Positions 27,466 to 36,045 of a stretch of DNA of 64,000 nucleotides are shown in pieces. The DNA is from Rhizobium mongolense subsp. loessense. GTDB taxonomy: Bacteria; Pseudomonadota; Alphaproteobacteria; Rhizobiales; Rhizobiaceae. The stretch covers positions 992,001 through 1,056,000 of the forward strand of contig NZ_FMTM01000001.1 in assembly GCF_900099775.1 (NCBI RefSeq). The letters are read 5' to 3'. Both the position numbers and the translations under genes were made by a program. Every line of letters begins with the position of its first letter. Position 1 is the first letter of the stretch. The notes under the pieces are model-generated. The model was not told where the DNA came from, made no database searches, and saw nothing but the letters and a program-made list of their open reading frames with translations.

Positions 27466-27726
27466 GATCACTCCGATCATTCGGGTTGTGCGCCCCTCGG
27501 CGATAGCTGTCGGATCTTCCTCCCAGCGGATGTGAGGAGGTATCTCGCCGAGCGGGCCGGCGTTGATCCGAACCGCAAGAGAAGCCCGCGACAGTGAGAT
27601 TTCGGATCGGAGATAAGGATAACCCTTTTCGCTTTGCGGGGAGAGGTGTACCCGCGAAATATGGTTGTAATGTTTTATCTATGCGCGTAAAGAGTTTAGA
27701 TGCGCAACAACCGATGAGCCGCTACG
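27466..27726. other. Intergenic region after pgi
   Basis: 261 bases, no gene or clear terminator recognised. It must hold the promoter of the nucleotidyltransferase-HEPN gene. Confidence 0.35.
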
Positions 27727-28662
27727 ATGGATACGATTCCCACCGAAGGCTTCGACGCGGCAGTGACCCTGACAGACCATCTCGACCATCTGCCCGACAA
27801 GAAGCGTCGAGAGCTCGCCCGTATTCTGCAAATCCTGTTTTTCGAGGTCGAGCAGTTCCGTGCCACCAAGCTGTCCGGAAAGAAGGCCGCCGGCAAGGTC
27901 CTCATGGTCATCCTTTACGGCTCCTATGCCCGCGGCGACTGGGTCGAGGATCGCGCAAGCGGCTACCGTTCCGACTATGACCTTCTCATCGTCGTCAACA
28001 CCAAGAGCTTTGCCGAGGAGCACGAGCTGTGGGGGGCGCTGGAGGAACGGCTGCTGCAGGAGCAGATCAGCCACCGGATCGAAACGCCGGTGATCCCGAT
28101 CGTGCACTGCCTGGCAGACGTCAACGACCAGTTGGCACGCGGCCGGCCATTCTTCACCGACATCGCCAAGGACGGGATCGTGCTCTACGAGGAGCCCGGC
28201 CATCCCCTCGCCCAGCCGAAGGCGCTGACACCAGACGAGGCAAAGGCCGAAGCACAGCGGTATTTTGACAAATGGTTTCTCGATGCGTCTTACTGTGTCA
28301 GGCAGGCTGAAATTGCTTTTGCCGATCAGATGTCAAACCACGCCGCCTTCGATCTGCATCAGGCAACAGAGCGCTTTTACCATTGCGTTTTGCTGACCCT
28401 GACGCTGTACAGCCCGAAGTCTCACCGCATCAAGGTGCTGCGCTCGCAAGCCGAAAGCACCGATGCGCGGCTGGTTTCCGCCTGGCCGCGCGACACCCGC
28501 TCTGCCCGCCGCTCATTCGAGCTGTTGTCGCGGGCTTATGTCGAGGCGCGCTATTCGTCGAGATACACGATCAGTAATGAAGAGCTGCAATGGCTTGTCG
28601 CGCGCGTGAAGGACCTGCAGGCGCTTGTGGAGACTATCTGCAAGGAACGTCTTGGCCCATGA
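27727..28662 (+). CDS. Nucleotidyltransferase-HEPN fusion protein
   Basis: 311 residues. A minimal nucleotidyltransferase domain (about 55-150) shows LYGSYARGDW (Gly65-Ser66) and SDYDLLIVV with the Asp83/Asp85 pair that binds metal. After it, a HEPN domain (about 185-305) has FDLHQATERFYHC and AYVEARYSSRYTI. Separate MNT and HEPN genes are known toxin-antitoxin or defence pairs, where the MNT AMPylates the HEPN toxin; here both are in one chain. There is no clear ribosome site before the ATG. A housekeeping nucleotide-transfer role cannot be excluded. Confidence 0.8.
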   Translation: MDTIPTEGFDAAVTLTDHLDHLPDKKRRELARILQILFFEVEQFRATKLSGKKAAGKVLMVILYGSYARGDWVEDRASGYRSDYDLLIVVNTKSFAEEHELWGALEERLLQEQISHRIETPVIPIVHCLADVNDQLARGRPFFTDIAKDGIVLYEEPGHPLAQPKALTPDEAKAEAQRYFDKWFLDASYCVRQAEIAFADQMSNHAAFDLHQATERFYHCVLLTLTLYSPKSHRIKVLRSQAESTDARLVSAWPRDTRSARRSFELLSRAYVEARYSSRYTISNEELQWLVARVKDLQALVETICKERLGP

Positions 28663-28710
28663 AGTCAGATCTCAGTATGTTGAGTGGTGCGAAAAGCACA
28701 GTTCCAAACT

Positions 28711-28730
28711 AGGCATTGTGCGGCTTTCGC
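28711..28730 (+). repeat. 20-bp repeat, copy 1
   Basis: TAGGCATTGTGCGGCTTTCG, repeated in the same orientation with one mismatch at 31140-31159. The pair flanks the sorbosone dehydrogenase-like gene and hicAB, about 2.4 kb apart. Could be remnants of a mobile element or a dispersed intergenic repeat. Confidence 0.55.
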
Positions 28731-28929
28731 AACACAGAAGAACATGTTCACCGAACGGACCATCGTTCAAGGTCGCATAAGGCGCAATGCGCAACCGGCG
28801 TCAGGAGGCTTTCGCAGCGGCAGTCCGCGGCAGCTCGCCAATCCTGAACCCGACTACCTACCTCGAAGCGCTCATCCGACTAAAAACGCCGTTAACCTGA
28901 AGCGAGCCCCTCCAAGGAACCCTCGGACG

Positions 28930-29943
28930 TCACCGCCTGAGGACGTAAATCGCGCCTCCGGCGTCGTCGGATATTAGGACGGAACCGTCCGGCGCTTCCT
29001 TGACGTCCACAGGCCGTCCGACGCCTCTGGCGAAAGTCGTCGCGGAGACGGGGCGCGCGCCTTGGAAGCGCACCCGCACTACCTGACGGCCGACCGGAAC
29101 AGACCTGTCCCAACTGCCGTGCTCGGCAACCAGGGCGTCGCCGCCGAGGCTGCGGAAAAAATGGATTCCCAAGGTTGCGACATGTGCCTGAAAGCTGAAG
29201 ACGGGCGAAATCTGCGGCGCGGGCGGCGGCGCGTCCTCGAACCCTTTGAGCCGGATCTGGCCTCCGAAAAAGGGAAAGCCGTAAAAGCCGCCGGGCTGCA
29301 GCGCGTTCAGCTCGTCTGGTGGGATATCGTCGCCCATTCGGTCGGCGCCGTTGTCGGTAAAGAACATCGTGCCGCCGCGCCAGTCGAAGCCGACCGAATT
29401 GCGCACACCCCAGGCCACTCGTCGAAGGTCGGACCCGTCCTGGTCCATGCTGACGATCGTGCCTTGCAGCCCGCGCGGCAAGCAAATGTTGCAAGGCGAT
29501 CCCAACGAGACATAGAGCCGGGAATCGGGACCGACGGCGATATAGCGAAAACTGTGGGCTCCCGAATTCGGCAAGTCTCGACGAATATCACGCCTACCGC
29601 TCAGAGCGCCCCCACGCCCGATGTTGAATGCGGTTACGCTGTTTCTCGAAGCGACGAACAAACGACCGCGAGAGCATGCGACTCCGTTCGGAGCGGAGAA
29701 TCCGGAGGCGACACGCCGGGCGCGGCCGCCGGAGAATGGCACGGCATAGACCGAGGAACCTTTGGTTCCAACGAACAATATGTCGCCGCAGACCGCCATT
29801 TCGCGCGCGGCGGGAACACGTGCGAGCAGCTCGGCGCGCGCCGGGCCGAGGGCCACGCCGGAGGCGACAGTCGCGACGGAGGCGAGCGCGAGAAATCCAA
29901 TTCTAGCGGAGAGAAATTCGGCTTTAGGGGAAAAGACGTTCAT
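28930..29943 (-). CDS. PQQ-type sugar (sorbosone/glucose) dehydrogenase-like protein
   Basis: 337 residues with an N-terminal signal-like helix ending ARAE, so probably periplasmic. Six-bladed propeller features: HSFRYIAVGPDSRLYVSLGSPCN, TIVSMDQDGSDLRRVAWGVRNSVGFDW, FFTDNGADRMGDD and HGSWDRS. These match the glucose/sorbosone dehydrogenase fold that binds PQQ. PQQ ligands cannot be verified by eye. Isolated gene in an accessory-looking stretch, high GC. A periplasmic sugar oxidase is the best guess. Confidence 0.8.
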   Translation of the reverse strand: MNVFSPKAEFLSARIGFLALASVATVASGVALGPARAELLARVPAAREMAVCGDILFVGTKGSSVYAVPFSGGRARRVASGFSAPNGVACSRGRLFVASRNSVTAFNIGRGGALSGRRDIRRDLPNSGAHSFRYIAVGPDSRLYVSLGSPCNICLPRGLQGTIVSMDQDGSDLRRVAWGVRNSVGFDWRGGTMFFTDNGADRMGDDIPPDELNALQPGGFYGFPFFGGQIRLKGFEDAPPPAPQISPVFSFQAHVATLGIHFFRSLGGDALVAEHGSWDRSVPVGRQVVRVRFQGARPVSATTFARGVGRPVDVKEAPDGSVLISDDAGGAIYVLRR

Positions 29944-30386
29944 CGGCGCCCTCCGAATACAAGCTGAATTGCTGGAAGGAATTGGAGCGGCTTAACTTCG
30001 TTTCAAGACGGAGCCCAGGCCTCACGGCGAAGTGATCTCCTGGTTTGATGGGCGGCTCGGCCGCGGGCGTGGCGAAGCGCTCCAGAGCTGCCTGTCGCGC
30101 CGACGAGAACGTCAGGGCCGGCTTGGATGGAAGTTTGCCCTTTGTATTGCTTGCCGGACTGGATCGATCGCGCCAAGAGGCAACTCCAATCCCTCGCCTT
30201 GAAAAGATTCGAACCGCAGACCCCTGATAACACCGATGCCGGCGAGAACGTAGTCACGAGCCTATTCTTCGAATTGATCGACTGCCTCATAAGGGCGATT
30301 AGAAAACTATGAACCCATGGTTCTAGCCTACTTGGGCTGCCGAATATGTGCTTGCATAATCAGCAAGCGCCTATATATTTGCTAGC
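29944..30386. other. Non-coding stretch upstream of hicA
   Basis: 443 bases without a credible gene. A tRNA-like T-arm string lies near 30206-30224 but does not fold as a tRNA. The last 40 bases hold the hicAB promoter/operator. Confidence 0.4.
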
Positions 30387-30398
30387 ATGAACAGCAAG
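30350..30398 (+). promoter_or_regulatory. hicAB promoter/operator region
   Basis: Inverted repeat GCTTGC-N7-GCAAGC at 30350-30368 and a second looser one TTGCT-N9-AGCAA at 30379-30397 that crosses the hicA start. A -35-like TTGCAT (30352-30357) and -10-like TATATT (30374-30379), 16 bp apart, lie between them. Fits autoregulation by HicB; the predicted start of transcription is almost at the ATG, so hicA may be leaderless. Confidence 0.55.
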
Positions 30399-30641
30399 CA
30401 GAGAAAGACTCTGGCGGCCGTCTTCAGGGATCCGGTCTCTGGAACCATTGAATGGACGGCAATCGAGAACCTGCTTGTAGCTGCCGGGGCGAGTGTAATC
30501 GAGGGAAACGGCTCTCGCGTTAAGTTCGAAAAAGACGGCATCATTGCGAGCTTCCATCGACCTCACCCGGACAAGGAAGCGAAGCGCTATCAGGTGCGCG
30601 ATGCTCGCGAGTTCCTGACGCAAATTGGAGCAACACCATGA
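30387..30641 (+). CDS. hicA: HicA-family mRNA interferase toxin
   Basis: 84 residues, dsRBD-like HicA/YcfA fold: IEWTAIENLLVAAGASVIEGNGSRVKF, then IASFHRPHPDKEAKRYQVRDAREFL. The conserved catalytic His is in SFHRPHP. HicA cleaves mRNA in a ribosome-independent way and is neutralised by HicB. Toxin-first order with an ATGA overlap to hicB is standard. Longer than the 60-residue E. coli form, with an N-terminal extension seen in many relatives. Confidence 0.88.
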   Translation: MNSKQRKTLAAVFRDPVSGTIEWTAIENLLVAAGASVIEGNGSRVKFEKDGIIASFHRPHPDKEAKRYQVRDAREFLTQIGATP

Positions 30642-30994
30642 ACACCTTGACTTACAACGGCTACCACGCTCGCATCGAATTTGACGCTGAGGACGAGGTA
30701 TTTTTTGGCAAGATTGCAGGTATTTCCGATGTCATCGGCTTTCACGGTGACAGCGTCTCTGAAATTAAGAAAGCCTTTCATGAGGCTGTCGATGATTACG
30801 TCGAGACATGCAAGACAATAGGAAAAGAGCCTCAGAAATCCTATTCTGGCAAGATGATGTTTCGTGTCGCTCCTGAAGTGCACCGCCGAGCAGCTCTTGC
30901 CGCCGAGCTTTCAGGAAAGAGCCTCAATCAGTGGGCGGAAGAAGCACTCGAAGAAGCCGCCGAACACTTTGTCGAGGCTCGTCTATCGGCCTAG
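30638..30994 (+). CDS. hicB: HicB-family antitoxin
   Basis: 118 residues. Partly degenerate RNase H-like HicB domain at the N-terminus (YHARIEFDAEDEVFFGKIAGI, EIKKAFHEAVDDYVETC) and a C-terminal ribbon-helix-helix segment (MFRVAPEVHRRAALAAELSGKSLNQW) for DNA binding. Binds HicA and probably represses the operon through the upstream repeats. TTGGAG precedes the ATG inside hicA. Confidence 0.9.
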   Translation: MNTLTYNGYHARIEFDAEDEVFFGKIAGISDVIGFHGDSVSEIKKAFHEAVDDYVETCKTIGKEPQKSYSGKMMFRVAPEVHRRAALAAELSGKSLNQWAEEALEEAAEHFVEARLSA

Positions 30995-31349
30995 TAGATG
31001 TAAATGCGAATGACTCGTTTGTCCGTCGAATTGGCCACGTAAGTCCGTTCTACGAGATGCTGTGTTTGCTCTGCACCTCAGCTCGCCCTTGTCGCGGCTG
31101 CCGGCGCACGACGGGTCTCCCTAAGCCTGGCATCCCGTTTAGGCATTGTGCGACTTTCGAAGCCCTTAGACGATCTGATGGTGTCTTATTTCACCTTCTA
31201 AAAATTCTCCGTGGGACCATCGGGGTCTGACGTTCGACGATCCCGACTATCGGATCGTGCTTCAAGATCTCGGATGGGATCTGTGATTTTCAGTTGAAGC
31301 TGTCGAAACGCGCCACATCTGATCGTCTGTATCAGGAAGGGAGAGCCGG
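30995..31349. other. Non-coding stretch with repeat copy 2
   Basis: 355 bases, no credible gene. Contains the second copy of the 20-bp repeat. Nothing else recognised. Confidence 0.4.
31140..31159 (+). repeat. 20-bp repeat, copy 2
   Basis: TAGGCATTGTGCGACTTTCG, 19 of 20 bases identical to the copy at 28711-28730 and in the same orientation. Confidence 0.55.
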
Positions 31350-32153
31350 ATGAGTGGGATGGACGACGAGCTCAAGATTTTTGAGGCAGAGGGCGCGCCA
31401 CCGCTGCCGAGGGCGGCATCCGCAGGTCTCGTCGCGCATGACGGCGCCAGGATCTGGTACGCGACTTACGGGAACGGTCCTGCGGTGATCCTGCTGCATG
31501 GCGGGCTTGGTAACAGCGGCAATTGGGGCTACCAAGTGCCGGCATTGGTCGAGTCCGGCCGGCAGGTTGTGGTCATCGACAGCCGTGGGCATGGCCGCAG
31601 CACGCGCGATAGCCAGCCGTATGAGTACGCGTTGATGGCAACGGACGTTCTGGCGATCATGGATCATCTAGAGCTCGCCAAAGCAGCGCTCGTCGGCTGG
31701 AGTGATGGCGCCTGCACGGCACTCATCCTTGCCGATCAGCATCCGGACCGCGTCTGCGGCGTCTTCTTCTTCGCGTGCAATATGGATCCGAGCGGCACGA
31801 AAGAGTTTGTCGCGACACCGGTCATCGATCGCTGCTTCAGCCGGCACAGGAAGGACTATCAGGCACTATCGGCAACACCCGATCAGTTCGATGCCTTTGT
31901 TCAGGACGTCAGCAGGATGATGGCGACCGAGCCCAACTACACATCAAGCGATCTCGCGCGGATCAAGGTGCCAGTCGCGGTCGTGCTGGGTGAGCGCGAC
32001 GAATTCATCAAGCCCGAGCATGCCGACTATCTCGCGCGCAACATCCCTGATGCGGAGCTCATCCTGCTGCCCGATGTCAGCCACTTCGCGCCCCTGCAGC
32101 GGCCCGAGCACTTCAATCGCGAAGTACTCGGCTTTCTTGATCGGCTTGCGTAG
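31350..32153 (+). CDS. Alpha/beta hydrolase
   Basis: 267 residues. Oxyanion motif LLHGGLGNSGNW, nucleophile elbow VGWSDGACTAL with Ser, acid in LGERDEF and His in DVSHFAPLQRP: a complete triad. Close in form to the 3-oxoadipate enol-lactonase/esterase group but substrate unknown. AAGGGAGAG precedes the ATG. Ends 1 base before the convergent fructokinase stop. Confidence 0.85.
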   Translation: MSGMDDELKIFEAEGAPPLPRAASAGLVAHDGARIWYATYGNGPAVILLHGGLGNSGNWGYQVPALVESGRQVVVIDSRGHGRSTRDSQPYEYALMATDVLAIMDHLELAKAALVGWSDGACTALILADQHPDRVCGVFFFACNMDPSGTKEFVATPVIDRCFSRHRKDYQALSATPDQFDAFVQDVSRMMATEPNYTSSDLARIKVPVAVVLGERDEFIKPEHADYLARNIPDAELILLPDVSHFAPLQRPEHFNREVLGFLDRLA

Positions 32154-32154
32154 C

Positions 32155-33081
32155 TCAAAGGCCGATTTCGTGCGCCCAGGGCGGATTGGCGCCGGCGCGC
32201 GAAACGGTGACAGCCGCGGCCTTTGCCCCAAGCGACAGGGCGTTGTGCAGCGCCTTTTCGTCGAGGGAGGCAACCTGCGCCTTGGTCAGCAGATTGTCCA
32301 TCTTCAGCGAAGCGAGGATGCCCGCATCGAATGTATCGCCCGCACCAACCGTGTCGACCACGGTGACGCGCTGGCTCGGCACAACGACCTTGCGATCCTT
32401 GGTGTAGCCCGACGCGCCTTCAGCGCCCTTGGTGATGACGACGAGCTTGGCGCCATGCTTCAGCCAGTGGGCCGCCAGATCGTCGTGGCTGGCTTCAAGG
32501 CCAAACCATTCGAGATCCTCGTCGGAAAACTTGACGATATCGGATTTCGCCGCCATGCGCTTGATGCGCGCCATGTGGGCTTCCTTGTTCTTGATGAAGC
32601 CGGGGCGGATGTTCGGATCGAGCGAGATGACGCGCTTTCCGGCCTCTCGATCGAGTAGCGTCTCGTACGTCTCGCCGCAGGGACTGGGGATCAGGCTGAT
32701 CGCGCCGAAATGTAGCGCCTCACAATCGTCGCCGAGGACCGGCAGGTCGTCTTTGGTGATCATGCGGCCGGCCGTGCCTTCATCGTAGAAGGCATAAGTC
32801 GCCTGCCCGTTCACCAGCTTAACAAATGCGAGCGTCGACGGGCGGGGCGATATGGCGCAAAGGCTGAAATCGACATTGCTGGCGACCAGCGTTTCGCGCA
32901 GGATATCGCCCATCATGTCATCGGCGATGCCGGTAAAGAAGGACGTCGGAACGCCAAGCCTGCCGAGCGCGATCGCCGTATTGAAGATCGCACCGCCGGC
33001 ATAGGGCGCGAAGCTCTTCTCGCCGAGCGTGGTCTCCCGCGGCAGCATGTCGATCAACGCTTCGCCACAGCACAAAATCAT
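32155..33081 (-). CDS. Fructokinase (PfkB family)
   Basis: 308 residues, ribokinase fold: CCGEALIDMLPRE at the N-terminus, GGAIFNTAIALGRLG, and the PfkB signature DTVGAGDTFDAGILASL with the catalytic Asp. Phosphorylates fructose or a related sugar in the cytoplasm; with the frc importer 7 kb away it fits fructokinase. Next to pyrE on the same strand with a 91-base gap. Confidence 0.85.
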   Translation of the reverse strand: MILCCGEALIDMLPRETTLGEKSFAPYAGGAIFNTAIALGRLGVPTSFFTGIADDMMGDILRETLVASNVDFSLCAISPRPSTLAFVKLVNGQATYAFYDEGTAGRMITKDDLPVLGDDCEALHFGAISLIPSPCGETYETLLDREAGKRVISLDPNIRPGFIKNKEAHMARIKRMAAKSDIVKFSDEDLEWFGLEASHDDLAAHWLKHGAKLVVITKGAEGASGYTKDRKVVVPSQRVTVVDTVGAGDTFDAGILASLKMDNLLTKAQVASLDEKALHNALSLGAKAAAVTVSRAGANPPWAHEIGL

Positions 33082-33172
33082 TCCGGCCTCCCAACGTATC
33101 GGTGAATTTCGGTCTTCAAATCGATTAGATAATTTCGTGGCAAAAGCAAAGCCGCACTTTGCCTATCTGTCC

Positions 33173-33862
33173 TTAAAGCGACGAAACGCCGCCGTTGCGG
33201 CCCGACCAGGCGAGCGGCGCGTCGAGGAAGGCTTCCACTTCGCTGAGCGTCTTATCGTCGAAAAGCTCCTGCGCTTTCGCAACAGCCAGAACGTCACGCC
33301 AGGTAGCGATGTAATGCAGCTTCACCTTCCCGTCAGCAAAACGCAACGCGCCTTCGTCAAAGATGCCGTAGTAGAAGAGTGCAATGCCGTGATCCACGAT
33401 GCCTCCAGCGGCACGGATGGCATCGATGAACTTGAACATGCTGCCGCCCGCCGTCGTCAGATCCTCGATGACAAGGACGCGCGAACCTTCCGGCATATTG
33501 CCTTCGATCTGCGCATTGCGGCCATGGCCCTTCGGCTGTTTGCGCACATAGATCATCGGCAGGCCGAGACGATCGGCAAGCAACGCGGCGAAGGGAATCC
33601 CCGCCGTCTCGCCGCCGGCGATACAATCGAACTGCTCGAAACCGGCATCACGAAGGACGACGCCTGCGGCGAAGTCCATCACCGTGGAACGGATTCGCGG
33701 GAAAGAGAGCAGCTTGCGGCAATCGATATAGACGGGGCTCGCCATGCCCGAGGAGAGCTTGTAGGGCTGGGCGGCGTTGAAATGGACCGCCCTGATCTCC
33801 CAGAGCATCTTCGCCACCAGTTCAGCCATGACGGCGCGGTCGGGAAATGTCGTGTGGGTCAT
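33173..33862 (-). CDS. pyrE: Orotate phosphoribosyltransferase
   Basis: 229 residues. PRPP-binding motif [21 protein letters not shown]-terminal [20 protein letters not shown] and the flexible-loop segment [19 protein letters not shown]. Converts orotate and PRPP to OMP in pyrimidine synthesis. AGGAGAGAG-like ribosome site before the ATG. pyrC is 4 kb away on the same strand. Confidence 0.94.
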   Translation of the reverse strand: MTHTTFPDRAVMAELVAKMLWEIRAVHFNAAQPYKLSSGMASPVYIDCRKLLSFPRIRSTVMDFAAGVVLRDAGFEQFDCIAGGETAGIPFAALLADRLGLPMIYVRKQPKGHGRNAQIEGNMPEGSRVLVIEDLTTAGGSMFKFIDAIRAAGGIVDHGIALFYYGIFDEGALRFADGKVKLHYIATWRDVLAVAKAQELFDDKTLSEVEAFLDAPLAWSGRNGGVSSL

Positions 33863-34016
33863 CGCTCTCTCCTTCGCTTAAATCCATGCGGCAATAGCAG
33901 CAAGCGCGAAAAGATTCCAGAACTGCGAGGGTCCGGCGTCAAGAATAGCAACGAATGCGTCAACTCTTTCAAACATTTCTGATTGTGCGATGGCACGACA
34001 GGAATATCGTAAGACC

Positions 34017-35288
34017 ATGGAACATCTCGAAATCTTTCAGCGTCTCGGCGTGGCGCTTGCGATTGGCCTGCTTGTCGGCGTCGAGCGGGGCTGGCAGGAG
34101 CGCGACGTCCGGGCGGGCGGCAGGACAGCAGGTATCCGCACATTCGCCCTCACTGGTTTTCTCGGCGGAATAGCCGGGACGCTGCATTCGGTGATCGGTC
34201 CCTTCCTGCCGGCAACGATCGCGGCACTGCTTGGCCTCGTCTATATAGCGGGGAATTGGCTGGAGACCCAGGAAGACGAAGATTACAGCATAACCTCGGT
34301 CGTGGCTGCGCTGGCGGTTTTCGGGCTTGGCGTTCTCGCCGCTGTCGGTGACATCGTGACTGCGGCTGCAAGCGGCGTCGTGATGACGATAATTCTTGCC
34401 GCGCGCCACAGCCTGCATGGCTTTCTGAGAGGTATGACCTGGCCGGAGCTTCGCTCTGCGCTGGTGCTGCTTGCCATGACCGTGGTTGCTCTACCGCTGC
34501 TTCCGGACAGGCCGCTCGACCCTTGGGGCGCGCTCAACCCTTTTTCCCTCTGGGTGCTGACCATTACCATCGCCGCACTTTCCTTTGCCGGCTATCTCGC
34601 CATCAAGCTGACTGGCACGACACGTGGCATCCTGCTGGCAGGGGCTGCCGGGGGACTGGTTTCTTCCACTGCGCTGACGCTCTCCTTCGCACGTTATTCC
34701 AAGCAGGCGCCTCAGGGTTCGACACATCTGGCGGCCGGGGCGGCCGTTGCTGGAGCCTTGTCCTTTGCCCGTGTTCTTGTCATCGGCAGCGCCTTCTCGC
34801 CTGACTTGCTTCCTCCGCTTGCAGCCGGTCTGATTCCGGCGATCATCGGCTTTCTGATTGCGGGCGTCTTCTGGGTCTGGCGTTCCGGCTCCGCGAGAGA
34901 GGTGCCGGAAATTGAACTGAAGAACCCGTTCGAACTTCGCATGGTCTTCTCTTTCGCCGCGCTGCTTGGGTTGATTAGCCTGATATCGAAGATGGCAATC
35001 GACTATATCGGCGCGTCGGCGCTTTACGCCGTGGCCGCGATCTCCGGGCTGGTCGATGTGGACGCCATCACACTTTCGACGGCGCGCCTTATGGGCACCG
35101 CGATCAATGCCAAAACTGCCGCCGATGTCATCCTGATTGCGGTCGCCGTCAATGTCATAACTAAGGCGGTCCTGGCCTTCACCGCCGGCACCCGGGAGTA
35201 TGGCGTCGCCTTGGCGTTGGCATCAGCAGCCGCGGTTGCCATGGGAGGCATCGCCTATTTCATGCTCCGCAGCCTTATGCCCGTCTAG
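34017..35288 (+). CDS. MgtC/SapB-DUF4010 integral membrane protein
   Basis: About 423 residues with roughly a dozen hydrophobic segments. The N-terminal part has the MgtC hallmark LAIGLLVGVERGW and GIRTFALTGFLGG; the rest is DUF4010, including STALTLSFAR and GLVDVDAITLS. Function unknown, possibly transport. An ATG at 33990 would add nine residues; neither start has a strong ribosome site. Convergent with the TetR gene, overlapping 4 bases. Confidence 0.82.
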   Translation: MEHLEIFQRLGVALAIGLLVGVERGWQERDVRAGGRTAGIRTFALTGFLGGIAGTLHSVIGPFLPATIAALLGLVYIAGNWLETQEDEDYSITSVVAALAVFGLGVLAAVGDIVTAAASGVVMTIILAARHSLHGFLRGMTWPELRSALVLLAMTVVALPLLPDRPLDPWGALNPFSLWVLTITIAALSFAGYLAIKLTGTTRGILLAGAAGGLVSSTALTLSFARYSKQAPQGSTHLAAGAAVAGALSFARVLVIGSAFSPDLLPPLAAGLIPAIIGFLIAGVFWVWRSGSAREVPEIELKNPFELRMVFSFAALLGLISLISKMAIDYIGASALYAVAAISGLVDVDAITLSTARLMGTAINAKTAADVILIAVAVNVITKAVLAFTAGTREYGVALALASAAAVAMGGIAYFMLRSLMPV

Positions 35289-35950
35289 CGCGACGGGCTG
35301 TCGAGAAGCCGGCCGATATCGGCCGGCAGCATTCTCTTGTAGAGCGCGATCGCAGTGCGCCCCTCTTCCTCGCTGACCGAGATCGAATAGCGCACAGCCG
35401 CTGCAAGCAGATGCATCGTCAGCCGCGCAATCGCCAGCAATTCGCCCCCTTCGCGCTCCGGCCACAGCTTTTCCAAGACCTCGAACAGCCGTTGCGAGTG
35501 GAATTCCATGTCCTCGGCATCGACTTGCTGCAGCAGCTTGTCGGCCTGGGTCGCATGCCAGATGTCGCGCATGACCGGTTCTCTGCGGAAGAAATCGCAA
35601 TACTGATCGACGATGTTGCAGAGCGCCTGCTTTAGCGTTTCGGTGCTCGTTACCTTGGCCAGCTCTTCTTCGACGCAGTGCCTGCCCTGCTCGTTGAAGC
35701 GTTCGGCAAGGGTCCGGATGATGGAGCTCTTGTCCGGGAAATACTGGTAAAGAGCGCCGAAGGAAAGCTCGGCCTTTTCAACGATTTCGCTCATCTTCAG
35801 GGCGTCGCTGCCATTCTTTTCGATCAGTTCCATTGCCACCGACAAGATCTTCTCGAAGCGTTCGCGACCCCGCTGCTGGCGCGGGATGCGTCGAGGTTGA
35901 CCGGCCGATTGCAATCCTCTTTTACGCCTAACTACGGTCCGTTCCGTCAT
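35285..35950 (-). CDS. TetR/AcrR-family regulator
   Basis: 221 residues. TetR HTH: RERFEKILSVAMELIEKNGSDALKMSEIVEKAELSFGALYQYFPDKSSI (positions about 27-75). Variable ligand domain after it. GGAG lies 7 bases before the ATG at 35950. Divergent from the NmrA-DUF1772 pair, with two GAGA-TCTC dyads between, so it most likely represses that unit and itself. Confidence 0.88.
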   Translation of the reverse strand: MTERTVVRRKRGLQSAGQPRRIPRQQRGRERFEKILSVAMELIEKNGSDALKMSEIVEKAELSFGALYQYFPDKSSIIRTLAERFNEQGRHCVEEELAKVTSTETLKQALCNIVDQYCDFFRREPVMRDIWHATQADKLLQQVDAEDMEFHSQRLFEVLEKLWPEREGGELLAIARLTMHLLAAAVRYSISVSEEEGRTAIALYKRMLPADIGRLLDSPSR

Positions 35951-35969
35951 TCGGCACTCCATTTTTCTG

Positions 35970-36022
35970 TTGACGAGTAAAATAAGAGAGTTTATCTCAT
36001 TATGCAAATACGAGATTTTCTC
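35970..36022 (+). promoter_or_regulatory. Promoter with paired TetR-type dyads
   Basis: TTGACG (35970-35975) and TATCTC (35993-35998) form a 17-bp-spaced promoter toward the NmrA gene. Dyads GAGA-N5-TCTC (35986-35998) and GAGA-N3-TCTC (36012-36022) overlap and follow it, fit for repression by the divergent TetR protein. Confidence 0.55.
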
Positions 36023-36045
36023 TTGTTTTGGGAAGGAGCGGTCAA

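Noticed and set aside
30206..30224. String resembling the T-arm of a tRNA on the minus strand
   Set aside because: The bases around it do not form a T-stem, anticodon arm or acceptor stem.
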